Shown one piece after another: positions 1 to 9,561 of a stretch of 64,000 bases of DNA. Made by a program: the position numbers and the translations under genes. Source of the DNA: Streptomyces formicae. Lineage in GTDB: Bacteria > Actinomycetota > Actinomycetes > Streptomycetales > Streptomycetaceae. How positions within the stretch are numbered: position 1 is the stretch's first letter; each line of letters begins with the position of its first letter. The stretch covers positions 5,084,001-5,148,000 of the forward strand of contig NZ_CP071872.1 of assembly GCF_022647665.1 (NCBI RefSeq), in the 5' to 3' direction. Below the pieces are notes generated by a model, which worked only from the letters and a program-made list of their open reading frames with translations, was not told the origin of the DNA and did no database searches.

Positions 1-1
1 C

Positions 2-466
2 GAACTCCCACTTCCCGTCCATGTGCTGGACCAGGTGGTCCCGCACGCCGGCCGTTCACCGCGCACCCGGCTGACCGGCTGGCGGTTTCTGATCCGCAGC
101 GGTGAGCGGTCCGTGGCCGCCGCGGACACGATGCTGACCGCTGACGGCTGGGCCTTCTCGCACTTCTTCGAAGGTCCCTACGTCGCGTCGACGGAGCGGG
201 CGCTTGTGCAGGCGGAGTCGCTCACGGAGGACTACCAGCCACGGCTGCTGTCCGTCCCGGAGCTCTACATGATCACGCTGTGGCTGCACGGCGACACGGA
301 GGCGGATGCGGCGGGCGGCACGCCGGCTCCGGCTGATCTGCTGGTGCCGCTGGCGCCGGCGCCGCCGGGGATCGCCGCGCACCGTCCGCACCGCGTGGCG
401 GATCTGCTGCCGGTGCTGACGCTGCGGGTGACGCCGGCGACACCGCTGCTGGGGTCGCCTGCCTGA
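2..466 (+). CDS. 3' part of an uncharacterised protein (5' end outside window)
   Basis: The reading frame is open from the first base of the window through to a TGA at 466, so the true start lies upstream. The internal GTG at 23 is probably not the start, because the frame continues before it (ELPLPVHVLDQ). The visible 154 residues show no membrane segment or signal peptide. A conserved-looking core (GWAFSHFFEGPYV, LSVPELYMITLWLHGD) is followed by an Ala/Pro-rich tail. I do not recognise the family. Codon use is normal for the window, with G or C in most third positions, so it is very likely a genuine gene. Confidence 0.6.
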   Translation, partial: ELPLPVHVLDQVVPHAGRSPRTRLTGWRFLIRSGERSVAAADTMLTADGWAFSHFFEGPYVASTERALVQAESLTEDYQPRLLSVPELYMITLWLHGDTEADAAGGTPAPADLLVPLAPAPPGIAAHRPHRVADLLPVLTLRVTPATPLLGSPA

Positions 467-487
467 GGGGTGTTCCGGTGGTGCTCA

Positions 488-514
488 CGCCCCGTGGCCC
501 GTGGTCACGGGGCG
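488..514. terminator. GC-rich hairpin after the first gene
   Basis: A 9-bp perfect stem (cgccccgtg / cacggggcg) with a 9-nt loop begins 21 bp after the stop of the upstream gene. It has no T tract, which is common for streptomycete terminators. Confidence 0.55.
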
Positions 515-759
515 CCATCGTGCTCCCGGTCGGACTAGTCAACTGCGGCCATGTCAAACCACCCGATCAGGCCCTGTAGTTGAGGTGAACCGTCCGCGCG
601 GGTGATACGTCCTTGGGTGTGAGGACGAGCTGCCGCGAAATCCCTGCGGATCGGCGCTCGTGGGGCAACACTGGGATCGGACCGAGAGATACGGGGGCGG
701 CCATGAACAGCGCACCGAGCCGCAGAACACTCACCACTCCGCAGCGAAAGAACCCACCC

Positions 760-957
760 ATGTGCCAGCACCAGCCGCCTTGCCCGTCAGCCGACTCTCC
801 CGACCGGGACGCCGCCCGTCTCCTGGCGCACCACCCGGAGCAGGGCTGGAGTCTGCTTTGCAACGGTGTGCTGCTTTTCGAGGACACCGGTGAGCTGCTC
901 CCGGACGGGCAGATCATCGCACCGCACCGGCCGCAGCAGGTGGCGACCGCGGCCTGA
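760..957 (+). CDS. DUF5999 family small protein
   Basis: This 65-residue protein begins MCQHQPPCPSADSPDRDAAR and matches from memory the DUF5999 family, a short protein nearly universal in streptomycetes and of unknown function. The N-terminus carries a Cys-x3-His/Cys-rich segment (C2, H4, C8) and the core reads HHPEQGWSLLCNGVLLFEDTG. An in-frame ATG at 703 would add 19 residues, but the family normally starts at MCQHQ, and gaaag precedes the 760 ATG at ribosome-binding distance. It is cytosolic as far as can be seen and converges on gcvP, with a shared terminator between them. Confidence 0.85.
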   Translation: MCQHQPPCPSADSPDRDAARLLAHHPEQGWSLLCNGVLLFEDTGELLPDGQIIAPHRPQQVATAA

Positions 958-972
958 GGGCCCGTACGACCA

Positions 973-1003
973 AGGGCCGGCTCGGAGGTTCCGAACCGGC
1001 CCT
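973..1003. terminator. Bidirectional terminator between DUF5999 gene and gcvP
   Basis: The stem agggccgg / ccggccct encloses an inner stem tcgg / ccga around an aggtt loop. It lies between two convergent genes and can serve both strands. Confidence 0.75.
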
Positions 1004-1064
1004 GACGCGTGTCCGCCGGTCTCAGCCGGCGTCAGCGGGTGGTGTCGTTCGACGGCAGTCGCTG

Positions 1065-3950
<2,886 letters not shown>

Positions 3951-3982
3951 GCTGAGGCCTCCTGGTCGATGCGACCTGCGAG

Positions 3983-4006
3983 GGGCACCACGGCATGCGG
4001 GTGCCC
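3983..4006 (-). promoter_or_regulatory. Hairpin between glycine riboswitch and gcvP ribosome-binding site
   Basis: A 7-bp perfect stem (gggcacc / ggtgccc) with a 10-nt loop lies between the end of the second glycine aptamer and the AGGAGG of gcvP. It has no T tract, so it could be a Streptomyces-type attenuator or part of a translational switch. This is inference from position only. Confidence 0.4.
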
Positions 4007-4012
4007 GGACGG

Positions 4013-4230
4013 CCTCCCCCTCTGTCATCTCAACCTGAGAGCTTCACCGGTCCGTCCGTCGCTGACGTCCCGGCTTTCACCGTCGGTGAGAGCGGATGCC
4101 GTCGACGCCCGCCCTGCTTTCCAGAGTGACCTCGTCCGTGCGGTACAGGGGCCTGAGAGATTCCGGGGAGGATTTGCTCCTTCGGCGTCTCCGGTGTGAG
4201 AACCGGAGCACTCTCCCGCACGGGGTCAAC
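4013..4230 (-). promoter_or_regulatory. Tandem glycine riboswitch (two aptamers)
   Basis: Reading the minus strand, aptamer 1 opens with cgggagagtgctccggttc and continues through ccgaaggagcaaatcctcc and the conserved aatctctcaggcccctgtac. A short linker (cggacgaggt) leads to aptamer 2, which opens cactctggaaagcagggc and closes with caccgacggtgaaagcc and agctctcaggttgagatgac. These are the hallmark glycine-aptamer strings in duplicate. The element lies in the gcvP leader, starting a few bases after a TAGGCT -10 element, as expected for an on-switch for glycine cleavage. Confidence 0.92.
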
Positions 4231-4240
4231 AGCCGATGCC

Positions 4241-4246
4241 AGCCTA
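4241..4246 (-). promoter_or_regulatory. Candidate -10 element of the gcvP riboswitch transcript
   Basis: TAGGCT on the minus strand would start transcription at about 4234, just before the first aptamer. No convincing -35 is seen 17-18 bp upstream. Confidence 0.45.
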
Positions 4247-4349
4247 CCAGCGAGGTCTTGACCGAAACCTTCGAGTGGCCGACCCCACAAATGTGGACTT
4301 TCGTAGTACCTACCGAGGAGTGCGAGGAGTGCGACCAGTTGGAGGGACC

Positions 4350-4922
4350 GTGCAGACCGATGTCGATCCGCGCAGCCTGATAGGCCGCAAGGCGTACGAC
4401 CGCAACGGCGCCAAGATCGGGACCGTGGACGAGGTGTATCTCGACGACGCGACGGGGGTGCCCGAGTGGGCGGCCGTGCGCACCGGACTGTTCAGCCGGG
4501 ACGCGTTCGTGCCGCTGGAGCCGAGCGAACTCGCCAACGACGGCCTGCACATTCCGTTCGAGCGGGCCCTGATCAAGGACGCTCCGGACTTCGGTGTCGG
4601 GCGGCATCTCTCCCCCGAGCAGGAGCTCCAGCTGTACCACCACTACGGTCTCGACCTCCCCTCGCCTCCTGGGAAGACGGCTCCGTCTCCTCCCAGCTCT
4701 CCTTCCTCGCCTGCTTCGTCTACTTCGTCTACTTCGTCTACTTCGTCTACTTCGTCTACTTCGTCTACTTCTTCGTCCGCTTCACCTGAGACGCCTGGGT
4801 CGCCTGCCTCACCGGCATCGCCACCCGCCTCCGGCGAAGCCTCCGCCGGCGGCTCGGATGCGGCATCCGGCCGGTCCGTGCCCGATCGTGACTTCGGCCG
4901 GCTGGCGGGCCGCGACGACTGA
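4350..4922 (+). CDS. PRC-barrel domain protein with Ser/Thr-rich repeat tail
   Basis: The GTG at 4350 was chosen because ggaggga ends 2 nt before it; an earlier ATG at 4236 would read through the divergent gcvP promoter. The 190-residue protein has one PRC-barrel domain (residues 1-95: SLIGRKAYDRNGAKIGTVDE, then WAAVRTGLFSRDAFVPLEP). This fold is found in stress and RNA-processing proteins, and its role here is unknown. The C-terminal part is a low-complexity linker in which six copies of a 9-bp DNA repeat encode TSS units, ending in DRDFGRLAGRDD, which looks like a conserved end. The last 280 bp are also coding on the opposite strand for the tail of DinB. No membrane segment is seen. Confidence 0.9.
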   Translation: MQTDVDPRSLIGRKAYDRNGAKIGTVDEVYLDDATGVPEWAAVRTGLFSRDAFVPLEPSELANDGLHIPFERALIKDAPDFGVGRHLSPEQELQLYHHYGLDLPSPPGKTAPSPPSSPSSPASSTSSTSSTSSTSSTSSTSSSASPETPGSPASPASPPASGEASAGGSDAASGRSVPDRDFGRLAGRDD

Positions 4923-6316
4923 GCGGCCTCCGGCCTGATGAGCGGAAGCGGCTCCGCCGAGGTCAGTTCGGGGTCGTCGACCGGGAAGGTGCGCACCCTT
5001 CCCGGCGCGGGCGACCACGGCTCCTCGAAGCGGACGGTGACCCGGCCGACTCCGCTGCCCTGCACCCATCCGGCTCCGTACCGGACGTGGTGCACGTCGT
5101 GTCCGGCCGACCAGTGCCGCTCGGCGGGCTGCTGCGGCGGCTCCTGCGGCTCCGCCTGCTCCTCGGCAGCGGCGCCGGCGCCGGGGGATGCACCGGCATC
5201 GTCCTGGGCCGCCTGGGGCCCCTCCGAGGATGTCTGCTCCCCCACGGCGGCCTGGGCGAAGAGATCCTCCTGCGTGTAGTCGGCGAGGCCGCTCACGCCC
5301 ACGCCGAGGAGCCGTACGCCACCCGTCGTGTCCACGGACTCCAGCAGCCGCCCCGCGGCCTCCCGTACGACCGCCGGATCGTCCGTGGGCCCGCGCAGCG
5401 TCTCCGACCGGGTCAGTGTGGAGAAGTCGAAGCGCCGCACCTTCAGCACGATCGTCCGGCCCGAGTGCCCGGAGGCGCGCAGCCGCCGCACGCACCGATC
5501 GGCGAGCCGCTCCACCTCCAGCCTGATCCGCAGCCGGTCGTGCAGGTCCACGTCGAAGGTGTCCTCGACCGACACGGACTTCGCGTCCCGCTCGGCGACG
5601 ACGGGCCGGTCGTCGTACCCCATGGCCATGCGGAACAGAGCGGTCCCGTGCGCCTTCCCGAGCAGCCGTACGAGCTCGTCCTCGCCGGCCGCCGCCAGAT
5701 CGGCGACCGTGGTCATACCGGCTCGCCGCAGGTGCTCTCCCGTGGCCGGCCCCACCCCGGGCAGCGTCCGCACGGACATCGGTCCGAGGAGCTCACGCTC
5801 GGTGCCCGGTTCTATCAGCACCAGACCGTCCGGCTTGGCCTGCTCGGAGGCGATCTTGGCGAGCATCTTCGACCCTGCGAGGCCGACTGACCCGGTCAGC
5901 CCCGTGACCGCGAGAATGTCTCTGCGCAGCCGCTCACCGGCCGCCCGCGCCGTGCGCGAGTCATCGGCCGCGCCCCCGGCTTCCAGGTCCACGAAGGCCT
6001 CGTCCAGGCTCAGCGGCTCCACGAGCGGCGACAGCTCGCCGAGCAGCGTCATCACCTGCTCGCTGACCGACCGGTAGAGCGAGAATCGCGGCACGAGACA
6101 GGCGCCGTTCGGACACAGCCGCCTGGCCTGGGCCATCGGCATCGCCGAGTGGACCCCGAAGCGTCTCGCCTCGTACGACGCGGTCGCCACCACTCCACGC
6201 GGTCCGAGTCCGCCGACGATCACCGGCTTTCCGCGCAGGCTGGGCTTCGCCGCCTGCTCGGCGGCGGCGAAGAACGCATCCATGTCCAGATGCAGAATCG
6301 TCGGCGCGGATCTCAC
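4643..6316 (-). CDS. dinB: DNA polymerase IV (Y-family, translesion)
   Basis: This error-prone polymerase copies damaged templates. The catalytic carboxylates are visible as Asp11 and Asp13 in HLDMDAFF and Asp105-Glu106 in LSLDEAFVD. A helix-hairpin-helix (VRTLPGVGPATGEHLRRAGM) and a little-finger domain follow. Streptomycete DinB is usually about 470 residues. This one is 557, because after LPLIRPEAA it runs on through an Asp/Glu-rich tail (repeated DEV units) antisense to the PRC-barrel gene. I see no canonical beta-clamp motif at the very end, so the extra tail may matter for partner binding. The start is the GTG at 6316 with only a weak ribosome-binding site. I do not see a clear LexA-type SOS box upstream. 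Confidence 0.93.
   Translation of the reverse strand: MRSAPTILHLDMDAFFAAAEQAAKPSLRGKPVIVGGLGPRGVVATASYEARRFGVHSAMPMAQARRLCPNGACLVPRFSLYRSVSEQVMTLLGELSPLVEPLSLDEAFVDLEAGGAADDSRTARAAGERLRRDILAVTGLTGSVGLAGSKMLAKIASEQAKPDGLVLIEPGTERELLGPMSVRTLPGVGPATGEHLRRAGMTTVADLAAAGEDELVRLLGKAHGTALFRMAMGYDDRPVVAERDAKSVSVEDTFDVDLHDRLRIRLEVERLADRCVRRLRASGHSGRTIVLKVRRFDFSTLTRSETLRGPTDDPAVVREAAGRLLESVDTTGGVRLLGVGVSGLADYTQEDLFAQAAVGEQTSSEGPQAAQDDAGASPGAGAAAEEQAEPQEPPQQPAERHWSAGHDVHHVRYGAGWVQGSGVGRVTVRFEEPWSPAPGRVRTFPVDDPELTSAEPLPLIRPEAAQSSRPASRPKSRSGTDRPDAASEPPAEASPEAGGDAGEAGDPGVSGEADEEVDEVDEVDEVDEVDEVDEAGEEGELGGDGAVFPGGEGRSRP
4714..4767 (+). repeat. Six tandem copies of a 9-bp repeat coding on both strands
   Basis: The unit cttcgtcta is perfectly repeated six times. 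It encodes TSS units in the plus-strand PRC-barrel protein and DEV units in the minus-strand DinB tail. Being a multiple of 3, copy-number change keeps both frames intact. Confidence 0.95.
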
Positions 6317-6347
6317 GTCTCAGATGCTGCCCTACGCCACTGACAAT

Positions 6348-6371
6348 GCGGCCGTACGCGCGTACGGCCGC
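6348..6371. terminator. 24-bp perfect palindrome between dinB and the MerR gene
   Basis: The half-site gcggccgtacgc is followed immediately by its exact reverse complement. It sits about 70 bp past the MerR stop and 31 bp upstream of the dinB start. A terminator for the MerR gene is most likely; an operator for dinB is the alternative. Confidence 0.6.
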
Positions 6372-6410
6372 GGGTGCCGGAGGGGGCGAGGCGCCGGGGT
6401 GCGCGCGACG

Positions 6411-6455
6411 GGTTCAGACGGCCCGGGTTCAGACGGCCCGGGTTCAGACGGCCCG
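6411..6455. repeat. Three tandem 15-bp repeats spanning the MerR stop codon
   Basis: The unit ggttcagacggcccg occurs three times without mismatch. The MerR stop codon (4th-6th bases of the unit, read from the minus strand) falls in the third copy, so the two other copies carry the same stop downstream of it. Confidence 0.95.
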
Positions 6456-7040
6456 GTCGCGGCGCCGTCGGGCCAGCTCGTCGGCGGGATTGTGCCCGAC
6501 GAGGGTCTCGCCGGTGTCGATGCGCTCGCCGTGCAGCTGGGACAGTGCCGCCTCGACGTCACGCCAGACGACGCCGACGGCGATGCCGAAGATCCCCTGG
6601 CCGCCCTGGAGGAGGTCCACGACCTCGTCGGGCGACGAGCACTCGTAGACGGTCGCACCGTCGCTCATCAGCGTCATCCGCTCCAGGTCCGCGAAGCCAC
6701 GGGCGCGCAGGTGCTGCACCGCGGTCCGGATGTTCTGGAGCGCGACGCCGGTGTCGAGGAAGCGCTTCACGATCTTCAGGACGACGACGTCACGGAAGCT
6801 GTAGAGCCGCTGGGTGCCCGATCCGTACGCCGGACGCACGCTCGGCTCGACGAGCCCGGTGCGCGCCCAGTAGTCGAGCTGCCGGTAGGTGATGCCTGCC
6901 GCGGCGCACGCGGTCGGGCCGCGGTAGCCGATGGTCTCGGTCGAGCATTCGGCCGAACCGATGTGAAGCGGATACGGCCCGCCCGGCCCCGGACTCACTC
7001 CGAGGGGGCCCCCTGCCGTACCGTCGCCGCTGCTTCTCAC
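6444..7040 (-). CDS. MerR-family regulator (Rv1830/ResR-type)
   Basis: This 198-residue regulator has a MerR-type winged helix near residues 40-110. It includes GPTACAAAGITYRQLDYWARTGLV and RLYSFRDVVVLKIVKRFLDTGV, followed by a dimerisation helix and a C-terminal domain (GIFGIAVGVVWRDVEAAL). It lies directly downstream of the DUF151 gene and upstream of dinB/gcvP. In Mycobacterium tuberculosis the same position is held by Rv1830, a growth-controlling MerR protein. The GTG at 7040 is preceded by GGAGGT at ideal spacing. A strong HrdB-type promoter and two palindromes lie just upstream, suggesting autoregulation. No effector-binding residues can be assigned. Confidence 0.9.
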   Translation of the reverse strand: MRSSGDGTAGGPLGVSPGPGGPYPLHIGSAECSTETIGYRGPTACAAAGITYRQLDYWARTGLVEPSVRPAYGSGTQRLYSFRDVVVLKIVKRFLDTGVALQNIRTAVQHLRARGFADLERMTLMSDGATVYECSSPDEVVDLLQGGQGIFGIAVGVVWRDVEAALSQLHGERIDTGETLVGHNPADELARRRRDRAV

Positions 7041-7070
7041 GCCGACCTCCGTCCTTGACCTGCCATCTCG

Positions 7071-7099
7071 ACGGTAGGCAGTCACCCGGGGTGCGTCAA
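7071..7099 (-). promoter_or_regulatory. Promoter of the MerR gene
   Basis: TTGACG and TACCGT are separated by 17 bp, close to the Streptomyces HrdB consensus. The -10 ends about 30 bp before the GTG start. Confidence 0.7.
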
Positions 7100-7108
7100 C
7101 GATCGCCA

Positions 7109-7134
7109 CACTCGGCACGCCGAGTGATAATCAC
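7109..7134. promoter_or_regulatory. Two overlapping palindromes upstream of the MerR promoter
   Basis: cactcggc / gccgagtg with a 2-bp centre (7109-7126) overlaps the palindrome gtgataatcac (7124-7134). They lie 10 bp behind the -35 of the MerR promoter, a position suited to an activator or autoregulator site. The MerR protein itself is the natural candidate, by inference. Confidence 0.45.
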
Positions 7135-7234
7135 CCTGAGAGTGGTTTTGCGTACCCCGATCCGGGGAATTGCTTTTCGATTGGGCGCATGCGCCCGGCG
7201 TGGTGACGACCTCCGCGGTCCGCTGACCCGCAGG

Positions 7235-7708
7235 TCACTGGCTGCTGGAGCCGAAGTCCTCGGGCGAGATCTGGTCGAGGAACTCGCGGAACTTCTCCAC
7301 CTCGTCCTCCTGCTCGTCCGGGATCGCGATGCCCGCGTCGTCCAGGACCCCGTCGCTGCCGTAGATCGGCGTACCGGTGCGCAGCGCGAGGGCTATGGCG
7401 TCGGAGGGGCGGGCACTGACCTCGACCCCGCTGGCGAAGACCAGCTCGGCGTAGAACACGCCTTCCCGCAGGTCGGTGATCCGGACCTCGGTGAGTTCCT
7501 GCCCGACGGCCTCCAGGACGTCCTTGAAGAGGTCGTGGGTCAGCGGCCTGGCCGGGGCCATTCCCTGCTGCGCGAAGGCGATCGCGGTCGCCTCCCCGGG
7601 GCCGATCCAGATGGGGAGGTACCGGTCGCCTCCCACTTCGCGCAGGAGCACGATCGGCTGGTTGGAGGGCATTTCCACCCGGACACCCACAACGTCGAGC
7701 TCGTTCAC
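7235..7708 (-). CDS. Bifunctional nuclease family protein (DUF151)
   Basis: The 157 residues cover one complete DUF151/BFN domain: MNELDVVGVRVE, LPIWIGPGEATAIAFAQQG, LTHDLFKDVLEAVG, FYAELVF and ARPSDAIALALRTGTPIY. Plant homologues have nuclease activity on DNA and RNA; the bacterial function is unsettled. The C-terminal 25 residues are acidic. It lies between the two MerR regulators exactly as Rv1829 does between Rv1828 and Rv1830. No membrane segment or signal peptide is present. It is separated from the MerR gene below it by 194 bp holding that gene's own promoter and small palindromes. Confidence 0.93.
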   Translation of the reverse strand: MNELDVVGVRVEMPSNQPIVLLREVGGDRYLPIWIGPGEATAIAFAQQGMAPARPLTHDLFKDVLEAVGQELTEVRITDLREGVFYAELVFASGVEVSARPSDAIALALRTGTPIYGSDGVLDDAGIAIPDEQEDEVEKFREFLDQISPEDFGSSSQ

Positions 7709-7772
7709 ACAGCAACCCTAGGACGTGCCCGGCAGGTTTGGGTAGTCGGGCTCCCCCAAGATCAGCGCCCGA

Positions 7773-8513
7773 TCACGGCAATCGGACGCCGAGGGCGGTC
7801 TGGACCAGGGCGGCGTGAAGGCGGACGGACAGGTCGGCCAGTTCCTTCGTGGTCGCCTCGGCATGGGCTCTGGTCTGCGGATTGCGGTGCCGGCGCAACG
7901 GTGCGACCACTTGTTCGACCAATCCGGCTTCGCGGTCGGCGGCTGCCTTCATGGCGCGCAGATGCCGGGGTTCCAGACCGAATCGGCCCATGTCGGCGAC
8001 CAGTTTGGCCACGGTCACGGACTCGGCGTCGTAACCGCCCTCGGCCGCGGGAGTGATGAGTCCGTAGGACTCCCATTCCGCCAGCTCCTCCTCGGTCACC
8101 TCCGCGGCGGCGAGCAGCTCGGACCGGCCGACCCGGGCCGCGGTGGGGCGGTCGGGCTCCGGCTCGCTCCCGAGGTCGTACGGGTCCCGGGGCGCGCCCT
8201 GCGCCGGCGCGGGGACCTGCTCACCGCGGGCGAGGGCGTCGAGGTGCTCCCGGATGACCTTGAGGGGAAGGTAGTGATCACGCTGCATGCGGAGCACCTG
8301 GGCCAGCCGCTCGACGTCCTCAGGACTGAACTTGCGGTAGCCGGACGGGGTGCGCCGCGGCTCGACCAGCCCCTCGGCCTCCAGGAAACGGATCTTGGAG
8401 ATGGTGACCTCGGGAAACTCGTCGCGCAGCTGGGTCAGCACCGAGCCGATGCTGACCAGCCGGTCGCCACCGGCGGTGCCGTGACCGGCACCGCCCGAGG
8501 GTGTTCGCACCAT
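7773..8513 (-). CDS. ftsR: MerR-family regulator, FtsR-type
   Basis: This 246-residue protein has an N-terminal MerR winged helix (SIGSVLTQLRDEFPEVTISK, FLEAEGLVEPRRTPSGYRKF, then DVERLAQVLRMQRDHYLPLK). A linker follows, then a second helical domain (ELLAAAEVTEEELAEWESYG), so it carries two helix-turn-helix-like units. Its position directly after the GarA-type FHA gene matches Rv1828 in mycobacteria and ftsR in Corynebacterium, where the protein activates ftsZ and so cell division. The gene name rests on synteny and domain layout, not on a database search. ATG 8513 is preceded by gggaagg and lies 16 bp after the FHA gene, consistent with co-transcription. Confidence 0.88.
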   Translation of the reverse strand: MVRTPSGGAGHGTAGGDRLVSIGSVLTQLRDEFPEVTISKIRFLEAEGLVEPRRTPSGYRKFSPEDVERLAQVLRMQRDHYLPLKVIREHLDALARGEQVPAPAQGAPRDPYDLGSEPEPDRPTAARVGRSELLAAAEVTEEELAEWESYGLITPAAEGGYDAESVTVAKLVADMGRFGLEPRHLRAMKAAADREAGLVEQVVAPLRRHRNPQTRAHAEATTKELADLSVRLHAALVQTALGVRLP

Positions 8514-8529
8514 CGGCCTTCCCTGAGGG

Positions 8530-9363
8530 TCACACGCCCCGCTGGCTCGAGTAGAAGACCAGCCGGTACTTGCCGATCTGGACCTCGTCACCGTTGGACA
8601 GCACGGCCGAGTCGAGCGGCTCACGGTTGACGTACGTGCCGTTGAGGCTGCCGACGTCCGTGACGGTGAAGCTGCCGTCGGGCGACCGGCGGAACTCCAC
8701 GTGGCGGCGCGAGACGGTGACGTCGTCCAGGAAGATGTCGCTCTGCGGGTGGCGGCCGGCCGTGGTCAGCTCGCCGTCCAGCAGGAAGCGGCTGCCCGAG
8801 TTCGGTCCGCGGCGCACGACGAGCAGCGCGGAGCCGAGCGGCAGGGCGTCGACCGCGGCCTGGGCCTCGGGCGAGAGCGACGGCACGGGCGTCTGGCCCG
8901 TGGTCTCCGACTCGTACGCCTCGATCCCGGAGATGGAGATCGTCGAGGTCGTCTCCGAAGCACGCTCCGCCGGCACCCCGGGCCGCAGCGGCGCGCCGCA
9001 GTTGGAGCAGAAGCGGCTGGCTTCGGCGTTGCGGTGCCCGCACCGCGTACAAACCGGCATGGACGAATCCTCCTGCCGCGGCTGCCCCGCGGGGGCCTGG
9101 GACGCGTACGGGTCGGAGGCAAACCCTCCACCCGTACTTGAGGTTGGCGGTTCCCCGAAACCTATGCGGCCGGGACCGGCAGGGTCAACAGAAGACGCGC
9201 CCTGACCGCCGGAAATGTCACCGCCGGGACCGGCGGCCTCGTCTCTGAAGAGCGGGCGCTCACCGCTCTGCTCCGACTCCTGGCCATGGCGCGGTGCGCG
9301 ATGGCGGGCGGTGCCGCTGTCCTCGCGTGCGCTCTTGCCGAACAACTTCGCAAACAACTTCAC
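8530..9363 (-). CDS. garA: FHA-domain protein of the GarA/OdhI type with zinc ribbon
   Basis: The 277-residue protein has three parts. A disordered N-terminal hundred residues opens VKLFAKLFGKS. A zinc ribbon follows (Cys105, Cys108, Cys119, Cys122). A C-terminal FHA phosphopeptide-binding domain spans about 175-270 (TAGRHPQSDIFLDDVTVSRRHVEF, GSLNGTYVN). Before the FHA is ETTS (137-140), the motif whose threonines are phosphorylated by PknB/PknG in GarA, closing the FHA on itself and controlling 2-oxoglutarate metabolism. The GTG at 9363 has AAGGGGAA upstream; a shorter form from Met102 would start at the zinc ribbon and match GarA length better. The N-terminal extension is unlike mycobacterial GarA, so the function may be broader. 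Confidence 0.92.
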   Translation of the reverse strand: MKLFAKLFGKSAREDSGTARHRAPRHGQESEQSGERPLFRDEAAGPGGDISGGQGASSVDPAGPGRIGFGEPPTSSTGGGFASDPYASQAPAGQPRQEDSSMPVCTRCGHRNAEASRFCSNCGAPLRPGVPAERASETTSTISISGIEAYESETTGQTPVPSLSPEAQAAVDALPLGSALLVVRRGPNSGSRFLLDGELTTAGRHPQSDIFLDDVTVSRRHVEFRRSPDGSFTVTDVGSLNGTYVNREPLDSAVLSNGDEVQIGKYRLVFYSSQRGV

Positions 9364-9561
9364 GGGCGATTCCCCTTGACCGAAACTGACCCGCCCGTGG
9401 GGCAGGAACCCTGACTGATCACACCTGCCGACCCGGACATCCTCACAACGTCCGTAACCTCCGGACAGTTTCCACCACGCAGCATGCTTACGATGCGTCG
9501 ACCCCCGCAACCTCTCGCGCTTGTCCGGCGCCCCTCTTGTTCCCTCCGCCGGTGCCCCGCC

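Noticed and set aside
6317..6347. LexA box upstream of dinB
   Set aside because: No gaac-n4-gttc type palindrome is present.
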